Origin: Orobanche coerulescens
Lineage: Eukaryota > Streptophyta > Magnoliopsida > Lamiales > Orobanchaceae
Length of the DNA stretch: 64,000 nucleotides
NCBI GenBank assembly: GCA_033398695.1
Contig: CM065804.1
Location: 51,367,501-51,431,500 of the forward strand
Direction: 5' to 3'
In this document: positions 43,591 through 55,809 of the stretch, piece by piece
Layout of the letters: every line of letters starts with the position of its first letter
How positions within the stretch are numbered: position 1 is the stretch's first letter
Program-made: the position numbers and the translations under genes
The notes under the pieces: model-generated
Databases searched by the model: none
The model's input: only the letters and a program-made list of their open reading frames with translations
Told to the model about the DNA's origin: nothing

Positions 43591-45104
43591 CGGCATTGGT
43601 TGGTTCTGTGACCGGGACTCTTGTCGTAAGCACAATATTGATTGGGGTCCAGATGACCATTGTCCCTTATCGCCTTTGGCTTGTTTAGCGGTTCGCGCCC
43701 CTTGATGGCGTAAAAAATATTGGCCGGAGTTCGGTTGAACTTGTGGAGGAGATGGGCTTCCACATCCTCGAAGGCCTTGAGATCACCGGGTGGCTAGGAG
43801 ACCGTCTTTTTGGTTTTGACGATCACCATCTTTCGGACGGGAGGCGGCATCCCCTCGCCTAGGCGGAGGGTGAGCAGCTTCTGCCTGGCCAGAAAATCGG
43901 CAGCCTTAGCGCGGAAGATCGCGTAGCTCGGGGAGATGTCCTTTGTGAAGTGCCTAAACATGGTTGAATGACCATAGAATCCCCCTAAGACCAAGTAGAG
44001 AGTGAGCTCGTCGCTGATGGGCTTGCCGGTGAGGACTTTTTCATCCACCTGGTCGATGTAATTTGCGTCGGACTCGTCGTCCCTCTGCCTGATTTTCATC
44101 ATGCGGTGGGGGCCTTCTGGTCTGGCGACCTTGGCGGCGAAGTATGACGTGAAGTCGCTCGCCAGTTTCTCAAAGGAAATGATTGATCATGGTGGTAGTG
44201 AGACGTACCACCTATGGGCCAGCTCGCCCAAGGTTAACGGGAATATTCGGCACTTGGTCGCGTCTGATGCCCCACACCCGGTCATGTAGATCCGGAACTT
44301 GCTTAGGTTGGTCTCAGGGTCCGATCTCCCTTCGTACAAAGGTGTTTTGGGAGGAGCGATCCTTGGTTGCACGGGGGCAAGCTCGATGTGGACCGCGAGT
44401 GGCTCAGTCGCTCCTATGATCTTTCTACTGGCGCTTGCCCAAGTATCCAAGAGTGCTTTCATCTGGTCGAGCTGGCGCTGCATAGCGGCCATCGTCGCAG
44501 CCTGTCTGCTCGTGGATATGCGCTCGGAGCGGGAACTGAGGCGATCAAGTACTGATCCCCTGGCTCCGCTGTCGATGATGTCCTTGCCGCGTGGCTCGAC
44601 TCTTTGGCGGATGGGAGCCAGACGGCTGACCTGTAAATGCTTCAGAGTTGGGTAGGACGAACTCCTAGTGATGGACTGGGATTCCGTCGTCTCGTGGATG
44701 GGACCAGAATGCCCCAATCTCCATGGTGGATCGCTTCCTAAGCGGCTGAAGACGGAACCGTCCCGCCTTGCGAGAGCCTTTTCTCGCGAATCGGGGCTTT
44801 CTGACGATCGCTCGAACAGTAACACCTTGAACTTCCATTTGCCCGCGTGGCGGATGGCCGAGGGAGTTATAGCGGGCATTGCGCATGCTCTTCGTCGCTC
44901 CTTTAGGATGGCCATAGCCTCCTCGATCTGTTCCGCGGTTTGGAACTGGTCGAGCGAAAGGCTGGGACTGTCCCTCAGGTGCGAGATCGAGAGTCTCGCG
45001 TCACCGCGGCTACCCTCTGCCATCGGCTGGGGATCGGATCGAGCCGGAATATGATGTACGGAGGTTCGGAGAGTGGTTCTCTTCGCTGTGGTGGCAGACA
45101 CCAT
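43591..45104 (-). pseudogene. gag of element D
   Basis: Start at 45104 (MVSATTAKRTTLRTS), about 110 bp from the primer site. An arginine- and serine-rich N-terminal part is followed by MAAMQRQLDQMKALLDTW, PPKTPLYEGRSDPETNLSKF, GASDATKCRIFPLTLGELAH and RWYVSLPP, the retrotransposon gag domain (PF03732). A stop there is followed by RMMKIRQRDDESDANYIDQV, FLARQKLLTLRLGE and a knuckle-like YCAYDKSPGHRTNQC (E has YCAYHKSPGHSTNKC, a C-H-H-C arrangement typical of Tat/Athila gags). The gene is then interrupted by the Sirevirus at 43590 and its remnant lies beyond at 31020-31290. No protease follows. Confidence 0.9.
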
Positions 45105-45212
45105 TATTCTGAAGGTTCTTCTTTGAAGAACAGTGAGTGTTTCTTCAAGTATATGCCCCGGAGAATAGTGAGTGTTCTTCGGGACGGTCGGAATGAAAAT
45201 GAAGGTTGAGAT

Positions 45213-45232
45213 GCCCTTCCTCTAGCGCCAAT
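45213..45232 (-). other. Primer binding site of element D
   Basis: Minus strand ATTGGCGCTAGAGGAAGGGC immediately inside the 5' LTR. It is not the initiator-Met type; I do not assign the tRNA. Confidence 0.75.
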
Positions 45233-46366
45233 TGTTGTTACCCAAAATATTATCTGGAGATGATATTGCCGGAATGGACGAGTAACAAACAAATGCGAGA
45301 GCACGTCCGTGGGGAAAGTAAATAACACAAGATTTGTCGGGGTTGTTAGTCCCGGGCTTGAAAGCTCTTGCGAGATATTATTAATACAAATACTTAGGAG
45401 TACAAATATTAATGTTAGAGTACAATTACAATGAGTATAAAGACCCTAGTTATGTTAGCTATCGAGTGCTGAAGATTGCCGGAAGAACCAGACTTGACGC
45501 TATGTGAGTTATTGTAACAACAATGGAATGCTATACTGACTGTGAGAAATCGACGGTCTCTCACTGTATGAATTAGCTGAGTATCTGAGCTTCTGAGCTT
45601 GTTAATCTCTTGAAATCTGAACTGTAGGGAGTTCTTGCCTCTGCCGACCGTCTTTTGGTTGAGAGGTACTCAGAGAGAAATCCTAAAATAGATTCAAGAG
45701 AGTAAACCGAGAGGAGATAACTTTTTGAACATTTTTCTGAACATTTTCCGGAACTTTTTGTGAACCTTTTTGTGAACGATTTCCGGAACCTTTTCCCAGT
45801 TGCTGGAGGCTATCTATTTATAGGACCGGGAGTCGTTGGGCGATCGCCTATGCTGTATTATAATAAGCGGGCGATCGTCTTTAGCACATGGGTTGGTCTC
45901 CTTAAAGTCCGCAGAAGTTGCTGGCTGCCAGAAGTGCGAACTAATAAGAGGCCAACACGCGTCTATGTCGCTGTCTTAGGAGGCCCTACTTAGGACCTTT
46001 TCGGCGGGTCTGTCGGTAGGTGAGGCCGTCCTTGTCACTGACAGCTGCTGATGGGCTGGAGTCAACGATCCATGTTCTGCAGCGCCTTTCGCACATCTGC
46101 ACATGGGTCCTTGCTTCGTGATCCAGTCTTCGTAGACTTTGATGGACGATGGCCTTGTTCGTGGCACAGGACGGGCGTCCTTGGTCGGGCACCAGAGTCG
46201 ATCGCTAGGTGCCAAAAGGTGATTGCCTTGGGAGTCGATCGCTAGATACTCGAAGGTGGACTGTTACCTTTGATTTGGCAAGTTTGCCGTAGCTCATTTG
46301 GTCGTGAACTCGGTCGCTCGGCCCTTATACCAATCGCCCTTGAGGCGTATAAATCGCCGCACAACA
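45233..46366 (-). repeat. 5' LTR of element D
   Basis: TGTTGTTACCCAAAATATT to CGCCGCACAACA. TATA box (minus strand) at 45815-45822. Palindromic GGCGATCGCC/GGCGATCGTC words lie upstream of it in element sense. It is followed by the target duplication TGTTT. Confidence 0.94.
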
Positions 46367-46412
46367 TGTTTGTACTAAACTAACCTTCTAGATTGAACAA
46401 TCATCACTAATC

Positions 46413-47440
46413 GCACGTCGTGGAGCTAGAAGGAACGTAAACGATGCACAGGGTTCCGCTATTAATCAACAGGAAGACAAGAACACCGGTGTAACTAATC
46501 CAGCCGAAAATCATCCACCGCCCGTTAATCAGAACGAACAGGAGGCGGAAAACCAGAACAACGGGGGATTGGATCCAGCCTTTGTTCAGACCCTCGCCCA
46601 GGCCATTGCTATGGGGATCGCTCAGGTCAACCGGACAGAACGGGTACCGGTCATTAACATAGAAGAGAACACCAGGAAGGACCATTGGCTGGGAGAGATG
46701 CTGAAGACCAGACCGCCATTGTTCGACGGATCAGGGGATAAGCACGTGGACGATTGGATCTCCGATATGGAGCCTGACTTCGAGGTGATCGGTTGCCCAG
46801 GGAACCCAAAAGTACCACTCGGAATCAACCAGCTCCGCGACACCGCAGCCCGATGGTGGAGGACCTATAAGCCGGAGGATAGAGTAGTCGGATGGACCAA
46901 GTTTTTCAAACTATTGAGAGACGAGTACTACCCCCGGTCAGCTCAGACTGCTCGAGCACGGAGTTTCTTTAGTGCATGACCTCAGAACTTTCCAGTACAG
47001 GAAATCATTCGAGCTTACAGGACCGAACTAAGCTATGTCGCACAGATAGAAGATCAACGAATTTGCCACCTTGCTCAACGGTTGCCGGAAGATGTTCAAC
47101 GTTACGCGGCTGGGTTTCACTGCACCACTCTGAGGGCATATGAGGATGTAGTCACAGCATACGCCGGTATGGTTGTCATTTCGGATACCAGGCATAACTA
47201 AAAGAAGCAGAAGACATCTAATCAGTCCGGGAGCACCAGCAGAATGAACTCAGGAATTGGGTTCTCCTATAAATCAGTAGCTTCGTCCCAATAGAAAGGA
47301 GCATCTGACGGGCCCTCTCGCCGGAGCTGTTTCAATTGTGGCATAACGGGGCATACCATGAGTCAGTGTCGTAAGACGTCAACAAAGTGTTTTTCATGCC
47401 GAAGGGGTGGGCACATGTCTCGCTACTGTTCATGGATCAA
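46413..47440 (+). pseudogene. gag of element C
   Basis: The frame is open from about 46413 (ARRGARRNVNDAQGSAINQQ); a clear ATG is not visible and may have mutated. The gag domain shows LLKTRPPLF-like LKTRPPLFDGSGDKHVDDWI, LRDTAARWWRTYKPEDRVVG and RDEYYPRSAQTARARSFF. A stop follows at about 46977, then IIRAYRTELSYVAQIEDQRI and LAQRLPEDVQRYAAGFH, with further stops. Two zinc knuckles are complete: CFNCGITGHTMSQC and CFSCRRGGHMSRYC, both CX2CX4HX4C. Two knuckles distinguish it from the single-knuckle gags of A and B. Gag would form the element's particle. Confidence 0.88.
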
Positions 47441-47639
47441 ACCTACACCAAATTCAGCTCCTCAGAGTCAGCAAGGCTCGGTACAGACGTCCAGAGCATC
47501 CGCCATGTCTGATTATCGATCCCCACCTTACCAAACTCCTCTATGTGCTGCCGGAAGAGGACGTGGGCGTGGGGGAGGTACTGCACCCTCCTCGGGAACA
47601 CTGCCATCCCACCTGTTCGAACTAAGAGCTACTGATGAC

Positions 47640-48091
47640 CAGACTGCACCTGCTGTCTCAGGTACACTTCTTATTAAATCCCAGCCTGTTCATGTACTGT
47701 TTGATACTGGAGCGGCCCAATCGTTTATATCCGTGGAATGTGCTAACCATTTGAATCTTCCTTGTGTACCTTGTGAATCCTTTACTGTTAAGCTACCCGA
47801 AGGTAGCAGGGTGGGGGGTAATTTGGAAGTTCGAAACTACCCGATCTGCATCGATGATCAGGGCTGTACAGCAAATCTCATGGTCTTTCCACTCTAGAAC
47901 GAAGACGTTATTTTGGGTATGGACTGGATGACAATGCACAGGACGGTATTAGACACCTATCACCTGACAGTTTCCATTACAACTCATGACGGTGCCACTC
48001 ACATAATTAGAGGCCGAGAACACTTTAGTACTAAGGGGTCCCTCAGTCTCCTTACAGTAGGAGTATCTTGTGACGATCGGGGGACGAATTA
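47640..48091 (+). pseudogene. Aspartic protease of element C
   Basis: Active site VLFDTGAAQSFIS (DTG form), then NEDVILGMDWMTMHRTVLD. A stop (TAG) lies between the two blocks at about 47896. Processing of Gag-Pol is the family role. Confidence 0.87.
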
Positions 48092-48121
48092 GTGGTGTTA
48101 TATTCTTCAAGAGGACACATG

Positions 48122-49466
48122 TCGGTTGCTAACATTCCTGCGGTGAGCAAATTTCCGGATGTTTTTCCCAATGAATTACCAGGGCTGCCACCACGATGGG
48201 AGGTCGATCTCTCGACTGAACTTGAGCCAGGAACGACGCCTATCTCCAAGGCACCATACAGGCAGGCACCAACCGAGATGAAGGAATTAAAGTTACAACT
48301 CGAAGAATTGCTAAGGAAAGGGCTCATTCGTCCGAGCACTTCGCCATGGGGTGCGCCGGACCTTTTTGTAAAGAAAAAGGATAACTCCCTGCGCCTGTGT
48401 ATCGATTACATAGAACTAAATAAAGTCACTATTAAGAACCGTTACCCAGTTCCGAGGATTGATGATTTACTGGACCAACTACAGGGAGTGACTGTGTTTT
48501 CAAAGATCGATTTACGTTCTGGATATCACCAATTGAGAATTCGAGAGGAGGATATTCCCAGACCGCATTTCAATCAAGATACGGACAATACGAGTACATG
48601 GTGGTGTCATTTGGCTTGACTAATGCCCCAGTTATGTAATTGATGAACAAGGTTCTGATAGAATTTCTCAAGTGTGTGGAAGTTTTTATTGATGACATTT
48701 TGATCTATTCCCAGAGCCGACAGGAGCATGAGGAACACTTGAGGCAGGTGTTGAGTGTTTTGAGGCAACACCAACTTTATGCTAAACTTTCTAAATGCGA
48801 GTTCTGGATGCCAGAGCTGACCTTTATGGGACATGTAATTTCAGCAGAAGGCGTTAAGGTAGACCCCCAGAAGATCGAGATAGTTATGAGTTGGGAACCA
48901 CCAAGAAACGTCAAGGAAGTGAGGAGTTTTCTGGGATTGGAAGGATATTATCGACGGTTTGTCGAGGCTTTTTCTTGTAGTGCTCGGCCGTTGACGAATC
49001 TACTAAGGAAAAGTACCAAGTTTGTCTAGACAACAGATTGTCAGGAGAGCTTCGACGAGCTGAAGAGGAAGCTGACTACTGCTCCAGTACTGGTACTACC
49101 GCAGGGCATGGAAGGATTTGTAATATACACTGATGCTTCTAATCATGGACTTGGATGTGTATTCATGCAAAATGATAGAGTTATTGCATGCGCCTCTCGA
49201 CAACTTAAACCACACGAGGTGAACTATCCGACGGACGACTTGGAACTGGATGCAGTGGTCCACGCCCTTAAGATTTGGATACACTACCTTTATGGGGTTA
49301 CTTGTAAGATTTTTATGGACCACAAGTGTTTAAAATATATTTTCACCCAGAGAGAGTTAAACATGAGGCAGATGCGTTGGCTGGAGCTAATCAAGGATTA
49401 CGCTGTGGAGAATTTATATCACCCTGGAAAGGCCATCGTCGTAGCAGATGCACTGAGTCGGAAAAC
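48122..49466 (+). pseudogene. Reverse transcriptase and RNase H of element C
   Basis: Motifs: [35 protein letters not shown], a frameshift at about 48560, FGLTNAPV with a stop (TAA where CAA is usual), then [40 protein letters not shown] and [22 protein letters not shown] follows KSTKFV. RNase [49 protein letters not shown] and the closing [17 protein letters not shown]. The catalytic FIDD is intact. The stops suggest long inactivity. Confidence 0.92.
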
Positions 49467-49559
49467 TACACAGGAGATGACACTATCCGGTTTAACGGTA
49501 CAGTCGGAATTGCAGCAAGATCTTAGGAGAAATAACATTGAAGTATGGATCCAACACCG

Positions 49560-51036
49560 CCAGGGACAGTTGTGCTCAATTAACATTCATTCATCCTTAC
49601 TGGACGAGATACACCTAGCACAAATGGAAGACCCAGAACTTTGTGCGATCATCGCAAGGGCCGAAGGGGGAATTATTTCAGACTACAGGATCCATAAAAA
49701 TCCTCTGCCTCCTGTTAAACAAGTGTTTAAGAACAGGATTTGTATTCCACCGAATGACGAGCTTAAACAAACTATACTCAAGGAAGGTCATTCTACTCCC
49801 TATTCGGTACATCCTGCGGCGAGCAAAATGTATAAGGATCTGCGGAAGAGCTTCTGGTGGAAGAACATGGAGCAGCACGTAGCGAGGTTCATTGCTCGAT
49901 GTATGACATGTCAACAGGTGAAGATTGAACACCGCAGACTGGCCGGAATCATACAGACCTGACCCATTCCGAAATGGAAATGGGAGAGCATATCAATGGA
50001 TTTTGTCACCAAGTTACTAGTGACAGCGGTAGGAAAAGACATGATATGGGTCATTGTAGACCGATTTATGAAGTCAGCACATTTCATTCCCATTCAGGAG
50101 ACCACCGGAACAGAGCAGCTGGCCACCATCTTTATCCAGGAAATCGTGAGACTACATGGCGTTCCCTCGGGAATCATATCAGATAGAGACACTGGGTACG
50201 TGTCCCGCTTCTAGAAGGCTGTTCACAAGGCTATGGGTACTCATCTACATTTCAGCACGGCCTATCACCCTCAAACAGATGGACAGACATAACGTACTAT
50301 ACAGACCCTGGAGAATATATTAAGAGCATGTGTACTCGATTGGGGTAAGGATTGGGCCAGACACCTTTGCTTGGCAGAATTTTCATACAACAACAGCTGG
50401 TATGCAAGCATAGGCATGGCACCCTTCGAGGCCTTATACGGTAGGAGGTGCAAGTCTCCCCTATGTTGGGATGATGCGTCCGATGTCGTCGCTACCGAGT
50501 TGGATCTGATCCAGGAATCTATTAAGAAGATTTCCATTGTTCGAAAACACATGTTGGCAGCGCAGAGCCGCCAAAAGTCATATGCTACGGACCGACATCG
50601 ACCGTTGGAATTTATGGTCGGGGACCACATTTGGGTCAAAGTATCGCCGATGCGGGGTGTTTGACGCTTCGGCCAGAAAGGCAAATTGAGCCCGAGATTT
50701 ATTGGCCCGTTCGAAATACTGGACCGAGTTGGTAAACTCACTTATCGACTAGCGTTGCCACCATCGTTAGACGGACTTCATAACGTCTTCCACGTTTCCC
50801 AGCTGAGGAAGTACGTGTACGACCCAAGCCACAAGATTAATTTCGAGGAGGTAGAGATTTCTAATGATGCTACCTTTAGAGAAGTCCCAACCGCGATTTT
50901 GGATCGACGCATAAAGACACTAAGGAATAAGGCCATGCCTCTTGTAGAAGTTCAATGGTCGCACAATGGCATGGAAGAAGCAACTTGGGAGACCGAGACG
51001 AGCATGAGGGAGAATCATCCCGAGATATTTTCTTAG
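49560..51036 (+). pseudogene. Integrase and chromodomain of element C
   Basis: Zinc-binding part: [19 protein letters not shown] and [12 protein letters not shown] stop follows IIQT. Core: SMDFVTKLLV (first aspartate), ISDRDTGYVSRF (second) with TAG for the usual tryptophan codon after it, and HPQTDGQT followed by TAA where the catalytic glutamate codon is expected. The tail GKLSPRFIGPFEILDRVGKL follows another stop (GVxRFG), and the chromodomain-like VEVQWSHNGMEEATWETETS ends at 51036. Loss of the glutamate codon (GAA to TAA) removes one of the three catalytic residues. Confidence 0.92.
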
Positions 51037-51054
51037 TTTCGGGACGAAACTATT

Positions 51055-51070
51055 TTTAAGGGGGGTGGTA
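51055..51070 (+). other. Polypurine tract of element C
   Basis: TTAAGGGGGGTGGTA-type run immediately before the TGTAATACC start of the right LTR. Confidence 0.85.
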
Positions 51071-53357
51071 TGTAATACCACCAGTATTACATGCTGTTTT
51101 ATGTTGAGCGCTCGTTTCTCTTTCTACTATTTAAAGAATAAATGTACTCCATCGCGATAAACATATTTTTGTATGATATCTTCGTACTATATTATCATGA
51201 ATAAAGCTTGTCCGCACCTGTTATTCTTGTAATATGATTGTGTGATGGTTGATGATTTGTCGGTGACATACATTGATATCATTAGGTAGTTATCGATGCG
51301 AATATGACGGTGGCCAACGTCTTGTTCCCCGAGAAATTACTCGACGATATTGAGAGGGAGTCGCGTTATAAGGAATTAATGTGATAATAACTTAGTGAAC
51401 AACTGATCCTTACGTACGTTACCCGCTAAGTATTATGTACGGTAAGTGTGTGACATTACGTACGCTAAAGATTATACCTTACGTACATAACACGGTCTTC
51501 AGTCTTCGGATAGCGAATATTCATCGGATGGTACGCATTTTCATACCAACTTTCGGCGCGATAGCAACAGGCAAGTTAATGGGTGCTACGTACGTTAACC
51601 GATCTTTGTTACGTACATAACGATGGGTGTTATTTAGTCCAATTAGTTCTGAGTTTTCCTTATGGACGTTAAGCTTTCCATATAAAGTACGTAATAGGGC
51701 TTACGTACGTAAAGTTTCAGGCCTAACGTACGTAAATCCATTCTAAATTTATAAAAGGACACCCTCCCTTTCATTTCTTCCGACCTAAAAATCATCCCTT
51801 GCTCTTGTATGCTATCTTCCACCTTCCCTAACTCGATTTTAGCTTCCCTAATCCAGTGCTATCCTATTAGAGTGAGTTGATCAAGCTCCGGATAAGGTTT
51901 TGAAGGTATTACCCTCTCGTTCTTCTTCGTCCTTCGTCGTTCTTCATCGTCTCTTGTCAATTAAGGTAAGTTTATCGATTCTTGAACTCATTTCAGTGCT
52001 GTTATACGAGTCATACTAAATTTTGGATGCCTTGGGTAGTTTAGAACTTTCAATAATGATCGGACCGGTGAAAAACTATCACAATTGTTAATCGATACCT
52101 ATCAAGCTAGTAATTGGAATGGATGATAGTAATACTCGTAGTTGGATGGAAAAACTCATAATCAAATTTGTTAATCACCAACAGCTTAGAATATCTTGTT
52201 GAAGATTGCAATTACAACCCTATTATCATATTGTAAAACCCGTTGATAATTCCTTAATGAACTAACTAACGATTATCAAGTCAGATAGGTATTCAAACAT
52301 GTTAGGATTTCGGGGAATTAGTGCTTAATCGTTCTATTCTAGAAATTCAAATTGAAGTTAGTGATGTAATTATGGTGGCTGTTAGACATAATCACAAATG
52401 TTGTATTAGAACATTGATCAACGAGATGAATAATTTGTAAAATGGCGGACCGAGCAATTTAGTAATATGCATTGTGGTCAAAAACAGAGAATTTCGATAT
52501 CGGCGACATAAACAACCAGGTTTAGAATCCTAACGGGACGGGGGAAATTGTCATTAATCATCATTATTACCATAAGGTGTTAATCGACGAACATGTAATA
52601 GGTTGAGCTTTCGGGTGTGGTCGTTCAAGCCGTTGTATTATCAAGGACGTAACTCTCGTCGGATTTGAGGCAAGTGAATCTTGCTCGGACTTTACGTCTT
52701 GAAATTTCAGAATATTGCATGTGTTACTATCTGTGGAATGGTGCTCGTCTTATTTATCTTGTCCGAAGTATTCCTGAGTAGATACTTCCGTGACCCTTGG
52801 CTGCGGCCTTGGGAGTTTATATGTTGATATATCTTGTGCAACTGTGTTACGGGATAAAACCTGAATGGTACCAACGTCTGGAGTATTCCTGTATAGATAC
52901 TTCCGTGACCCTTGGTTGCGACCTTGGGAGTTTATGTGCTGATACAAGAAACGACGTTGAATATTCGTTGATAACTTTGTTCTCTGGATTTATCTGATTC
53001 TATCGAGGAAATTGTTTCATTTTATCTGACCTAGGTTGACTGACACGATACGTTGTGTCAGGCAAATTTGTTGAATATGTGCAGGACATTCCCGAAGATT
53101 CCGGTCAGGCTTGAGCAGTGTTGGGGAGAAGGCCTGTTAATTCTTAAACTAAATTTGAATATTCCACGTTGTGTAATAACCGTATGAACGGACACTATTC
53201 CAATTTGTATTTCGGTTTGTACGAATGCTTTCATTAGAATATTTCCGCAAACTACTGGTTGAATAAATTGTTTTAAAAATCCTTTTAAAACTTGCCTTGT
53301 GGGTTCCACACGGTATTCACGGTACTGTGGCATCCCGGGTTATTTGGGGGCGTTACA
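51071..53357 (+). repeat. 3' LTR of element C
   Basis: Same ends and organisation as 16903-19182, including the terminal hairpin, ACGTACGT cluster, TATA box and the duplicated CTTCCGTGACCCTTGGYTGC phrase at 52787 and 52900. Confidence 0.95.
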
Positions 53358-55250
53358 ACTCTCCATGAGAAAGGTAAACGGGCCCAACTGCATTTAAAAG
53401 GAAAGTTCTAACTAGACTTCAAATCCTAGGGTGACTGGCATAAAATCTATGATTGGATTTAAAAAAGAATAGGCTTCTGGAATTTGTCGAAGAAACACTA
53501 CACAAATAAAAGATAGAATTAATACAGATAGCGAGAAGTCCCCAGCCTTCTTACCCTATATTTATTTCTTTATATTCTTCTTCTTTTTTACCTTGTCAGC
53601 ACTTATAGCATAGATTGGCCTTGGAAAAGAAAGAAAGGGGATTCATCTGACCAAGCATTTTCTTCAAAGAGAAAGACTCGCTGCCCTGGCCGGGTATTGA
53701 ATTCAGCTTGCTGCCCAAGCCCCTCTTTTCCACGCCAACACCACCTATAATTTTTGAGATAATAGGAAAGCATTATCTCGAAGTCGAGGATGTGACACAA
53801 ATAATGACTCTCTTCGCAGGGATGTCAGACTGAAGCTTCTAGATCAATTACACACTTTCAAAGCCGTGAGGTTCTTAAATGGAACTTCCTAACGCTCACA
53901 AGTGAGGTGTGCATGTGGCAGGTAGATACAGAGTCCACAAGGATAGCTTTCTTTAAATTAGATGCCAGCCTTATTGAAGATGCGACTAGCGCATTGTACT
54001 GGTCGTAGGGGACTCAAGCCTTCGTCATTTGAGAGGAGCCCCGCGCCTCACTCGGAAGAAGACATATGGGAGCAAGCAGAGTGAGAGCAAAGCAAGACCT
54101 AGCGGTGGGTTGTCTTCTCGGTCCCATTTCATCAATTACTTGCCCTTTTAGAATCTTCATGTTCTCGAAGGTAGAGTGAACTATCTTTTCGCCAGGTTTC
54201 ATTTTCATCATAGGTAAAGTGCTCATCTCTCTCTACCTAACGCAGTGAAGGGGCAACTTTGACTTGATCTACCGATGTTGCGGAGCAACCGCCCATAGGT
54301 TTTAGTAGACATCGGTACGATTGTAGGATGTTCTAACTCATAAGGCAATAATAAAGGGATTACTATTAACAACCAAACCACCAACTGCTAAATGACGAGC
54401 AGCGGGCAAATAGGTCGTGCCTCACTTTCTTCTTGAGTTAGCTATATTGACATCAACTGCCTAAACAATTCTGTCAGATCTTTCATCAATACCTTCTAGT
54501 GGTGTGTCAATCCAGGCTCTGAAAAGACTTCTTTGACTCTACCGCCTCTTATTAAGAACTCAGAATATTCATGTTTCTGGCAAAGAAAGATCTCCAGCAG
54601 CGCGCTGCTTGATAGCTCTCGAAAGGCCGATATAAGTCAAGTCATATAAAGAAAAGGCAGAAGAAGGCACTGGCATACATCAAAGATATAAGGAGTGGAA
54701 GACGTGGGATGACTCAATCCTATAACTCCTTAGTCTCAAGGCACAGTGCGGTTGTCCCTGATCTACAAGTGATATCTGCAGACCAGTACAACGCTTGACT
54801 CTTTGTATCTTAATGCACGTATTAAATTTATTCGGAGCTAGTAGAGAGGGATCCACTTGGTGAGGAATATGAGTTAAAAAAATAATAATAATATTTCTAG
54901 TAGAACATCTTTAAGAGAGAAATAGACCAAAGGATAAGTACTTCGACCCATTCACAGTCAGATCATGGGTGGGAGCCCTATCGGGCAGTGGTAGCACACC
55001 TGGCTGTGACAGAACTACATTGAACCTAAGTGTATGCTAGAACGACCTGGAGAATTCCATTCCTTCCTTCAACTTATCTTTGCGCGAGAAAGATGATGTT
55101 AGAAAGCAGTTAGGAAGTAGCTCCAACTAAATAACCAAACCATGGGCACTAATTTTAATTCCCGAAGGCTAGACAGCAAGTGCATAAAGGACTTCATGCT
55201 AAACCTGTTAGCGTATGCCCTTGAATGCCACTCTGAGGATAACAGAGCTA
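53358..55250. other. Organelle-like host DNA right of element C
   Basis: Low-repeat DNA that continues the pre-insertion locus left of C. Short open frames at 53603-53800 and 54014-54226 (both minus) are not recognised. Sequence texture and the rbcL fragment on the left side suggest a nuclear insertion of organelle DNA, but I cannot assign a specific mitochondrial or plastid gene here. Confidence 0.4.
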
Positions 55251-55809
55251 GGGCATCTATATGTGATTATGTATTCATTAATAAAAGACAGTGATTATTT
55301 CTTTATTTGTTGTATATCATTGGCGTTCTTGATTTGGTAAATAAATAGAAATGATATCTGTGCTTTTGAGTAGAAGCATTCTACTCCTTATGAGATAAGG
55401 AGTGTTGCACTGGAAGTGTTTAGAACTCAATAGCTTAACTTATCTGCAAGTCGATAAAACTTAATTGGGCATTAATTTATTTGATGAAGACTTGTATATC
55501 GTATGCTTCGACATGTGCATGTCTTCACTCAGGAGTAGTCGGAGCATTCGGTATGAGTATATTAATTGGATTAATATATTCGGATACGACTCACCTCGAT
55601 TTGGTCCCATGGATTTCACTCTAGGATAGTCAATGACTGAATCGTAAGGTTATGATAGGTATGCGTGAACCTTTGACTTGAGGGTCCATTAGAAGATGTG
55701 TTTGCTTCATTAAGTTGGTCATTAGAGTAGTTCGATCCATTCACATGTTGGTAGGGAACAACCTCGAAGTGAAACTTAATGGGCAAGTAGCAGTCTTTAG
55801 TGAATGCCA
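55251..55809. other. Unassigned, possibly LTR- or UTR-like
   Basis: AT-rich DNA without coding frames. Phrases such as GAATCGTAAGGTTATGATAG look like non-coding parts of plant retrotransposons, but no terminal repeat partner is in the window. Element E begins at 55810. Confidence 0.3.

Larger units (their letters stand above)
19369..46366 (-). mobile_element. Non-autonomous gag-only LTR element D with antisense gene, host to B and the Sirevirus
   Basis: LTRs at 19369-20495 and 45233-46366 are flanked by the perfect 5-bp duplication TGTTT (19364-19368 and 46367-46371). The element reads right to left: 5' LTR, primer site, gag (minus strand), tandem repeats, an antisense plus-strand gene, polypurine tract, 3' LTR. 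No RT, RNase H or integrase sequence belonging to it is visible, so it would need enzymes from a partner. The Tat/Athila-type gag and the antisense gene suggest a Tat-related non-autonomous family (inference). It was later invaded by chromovirus B and by the Sirevirus. Confidence 0.92.
16903..53357 (+). mobile_element. Ty3/gypsy chromovirus C, split by nested element D
   Basis: Left LTR 16903-19182, primer site at 19188, and then 5' untranslated DNA up to 19368, where element D is inserted. It resumes at 46367 with gag, protease, RT, RNase H, integrase and chromodomain, polypurine tract and right LTR 51071-53357. Without D the element is about 9.5 kb. Flanks are GCTCT (16898-16902) and ACTCT (53358-53362), a 5-bp target duplication with one transition. 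Coding frames contain stops and frameshifts. Its lineage is near A and B, but with two zinc knuckles in gag and a different LTR. Confidence 0.95.

Noticed and set aside
54960..55020. A tRNA-like stretch (GGGCAGTGGTAGCACACC)
   Set aside because: It has a D-arm-like look, but I could not fold a full cloverleaf with a T-loop and acceptor stem.
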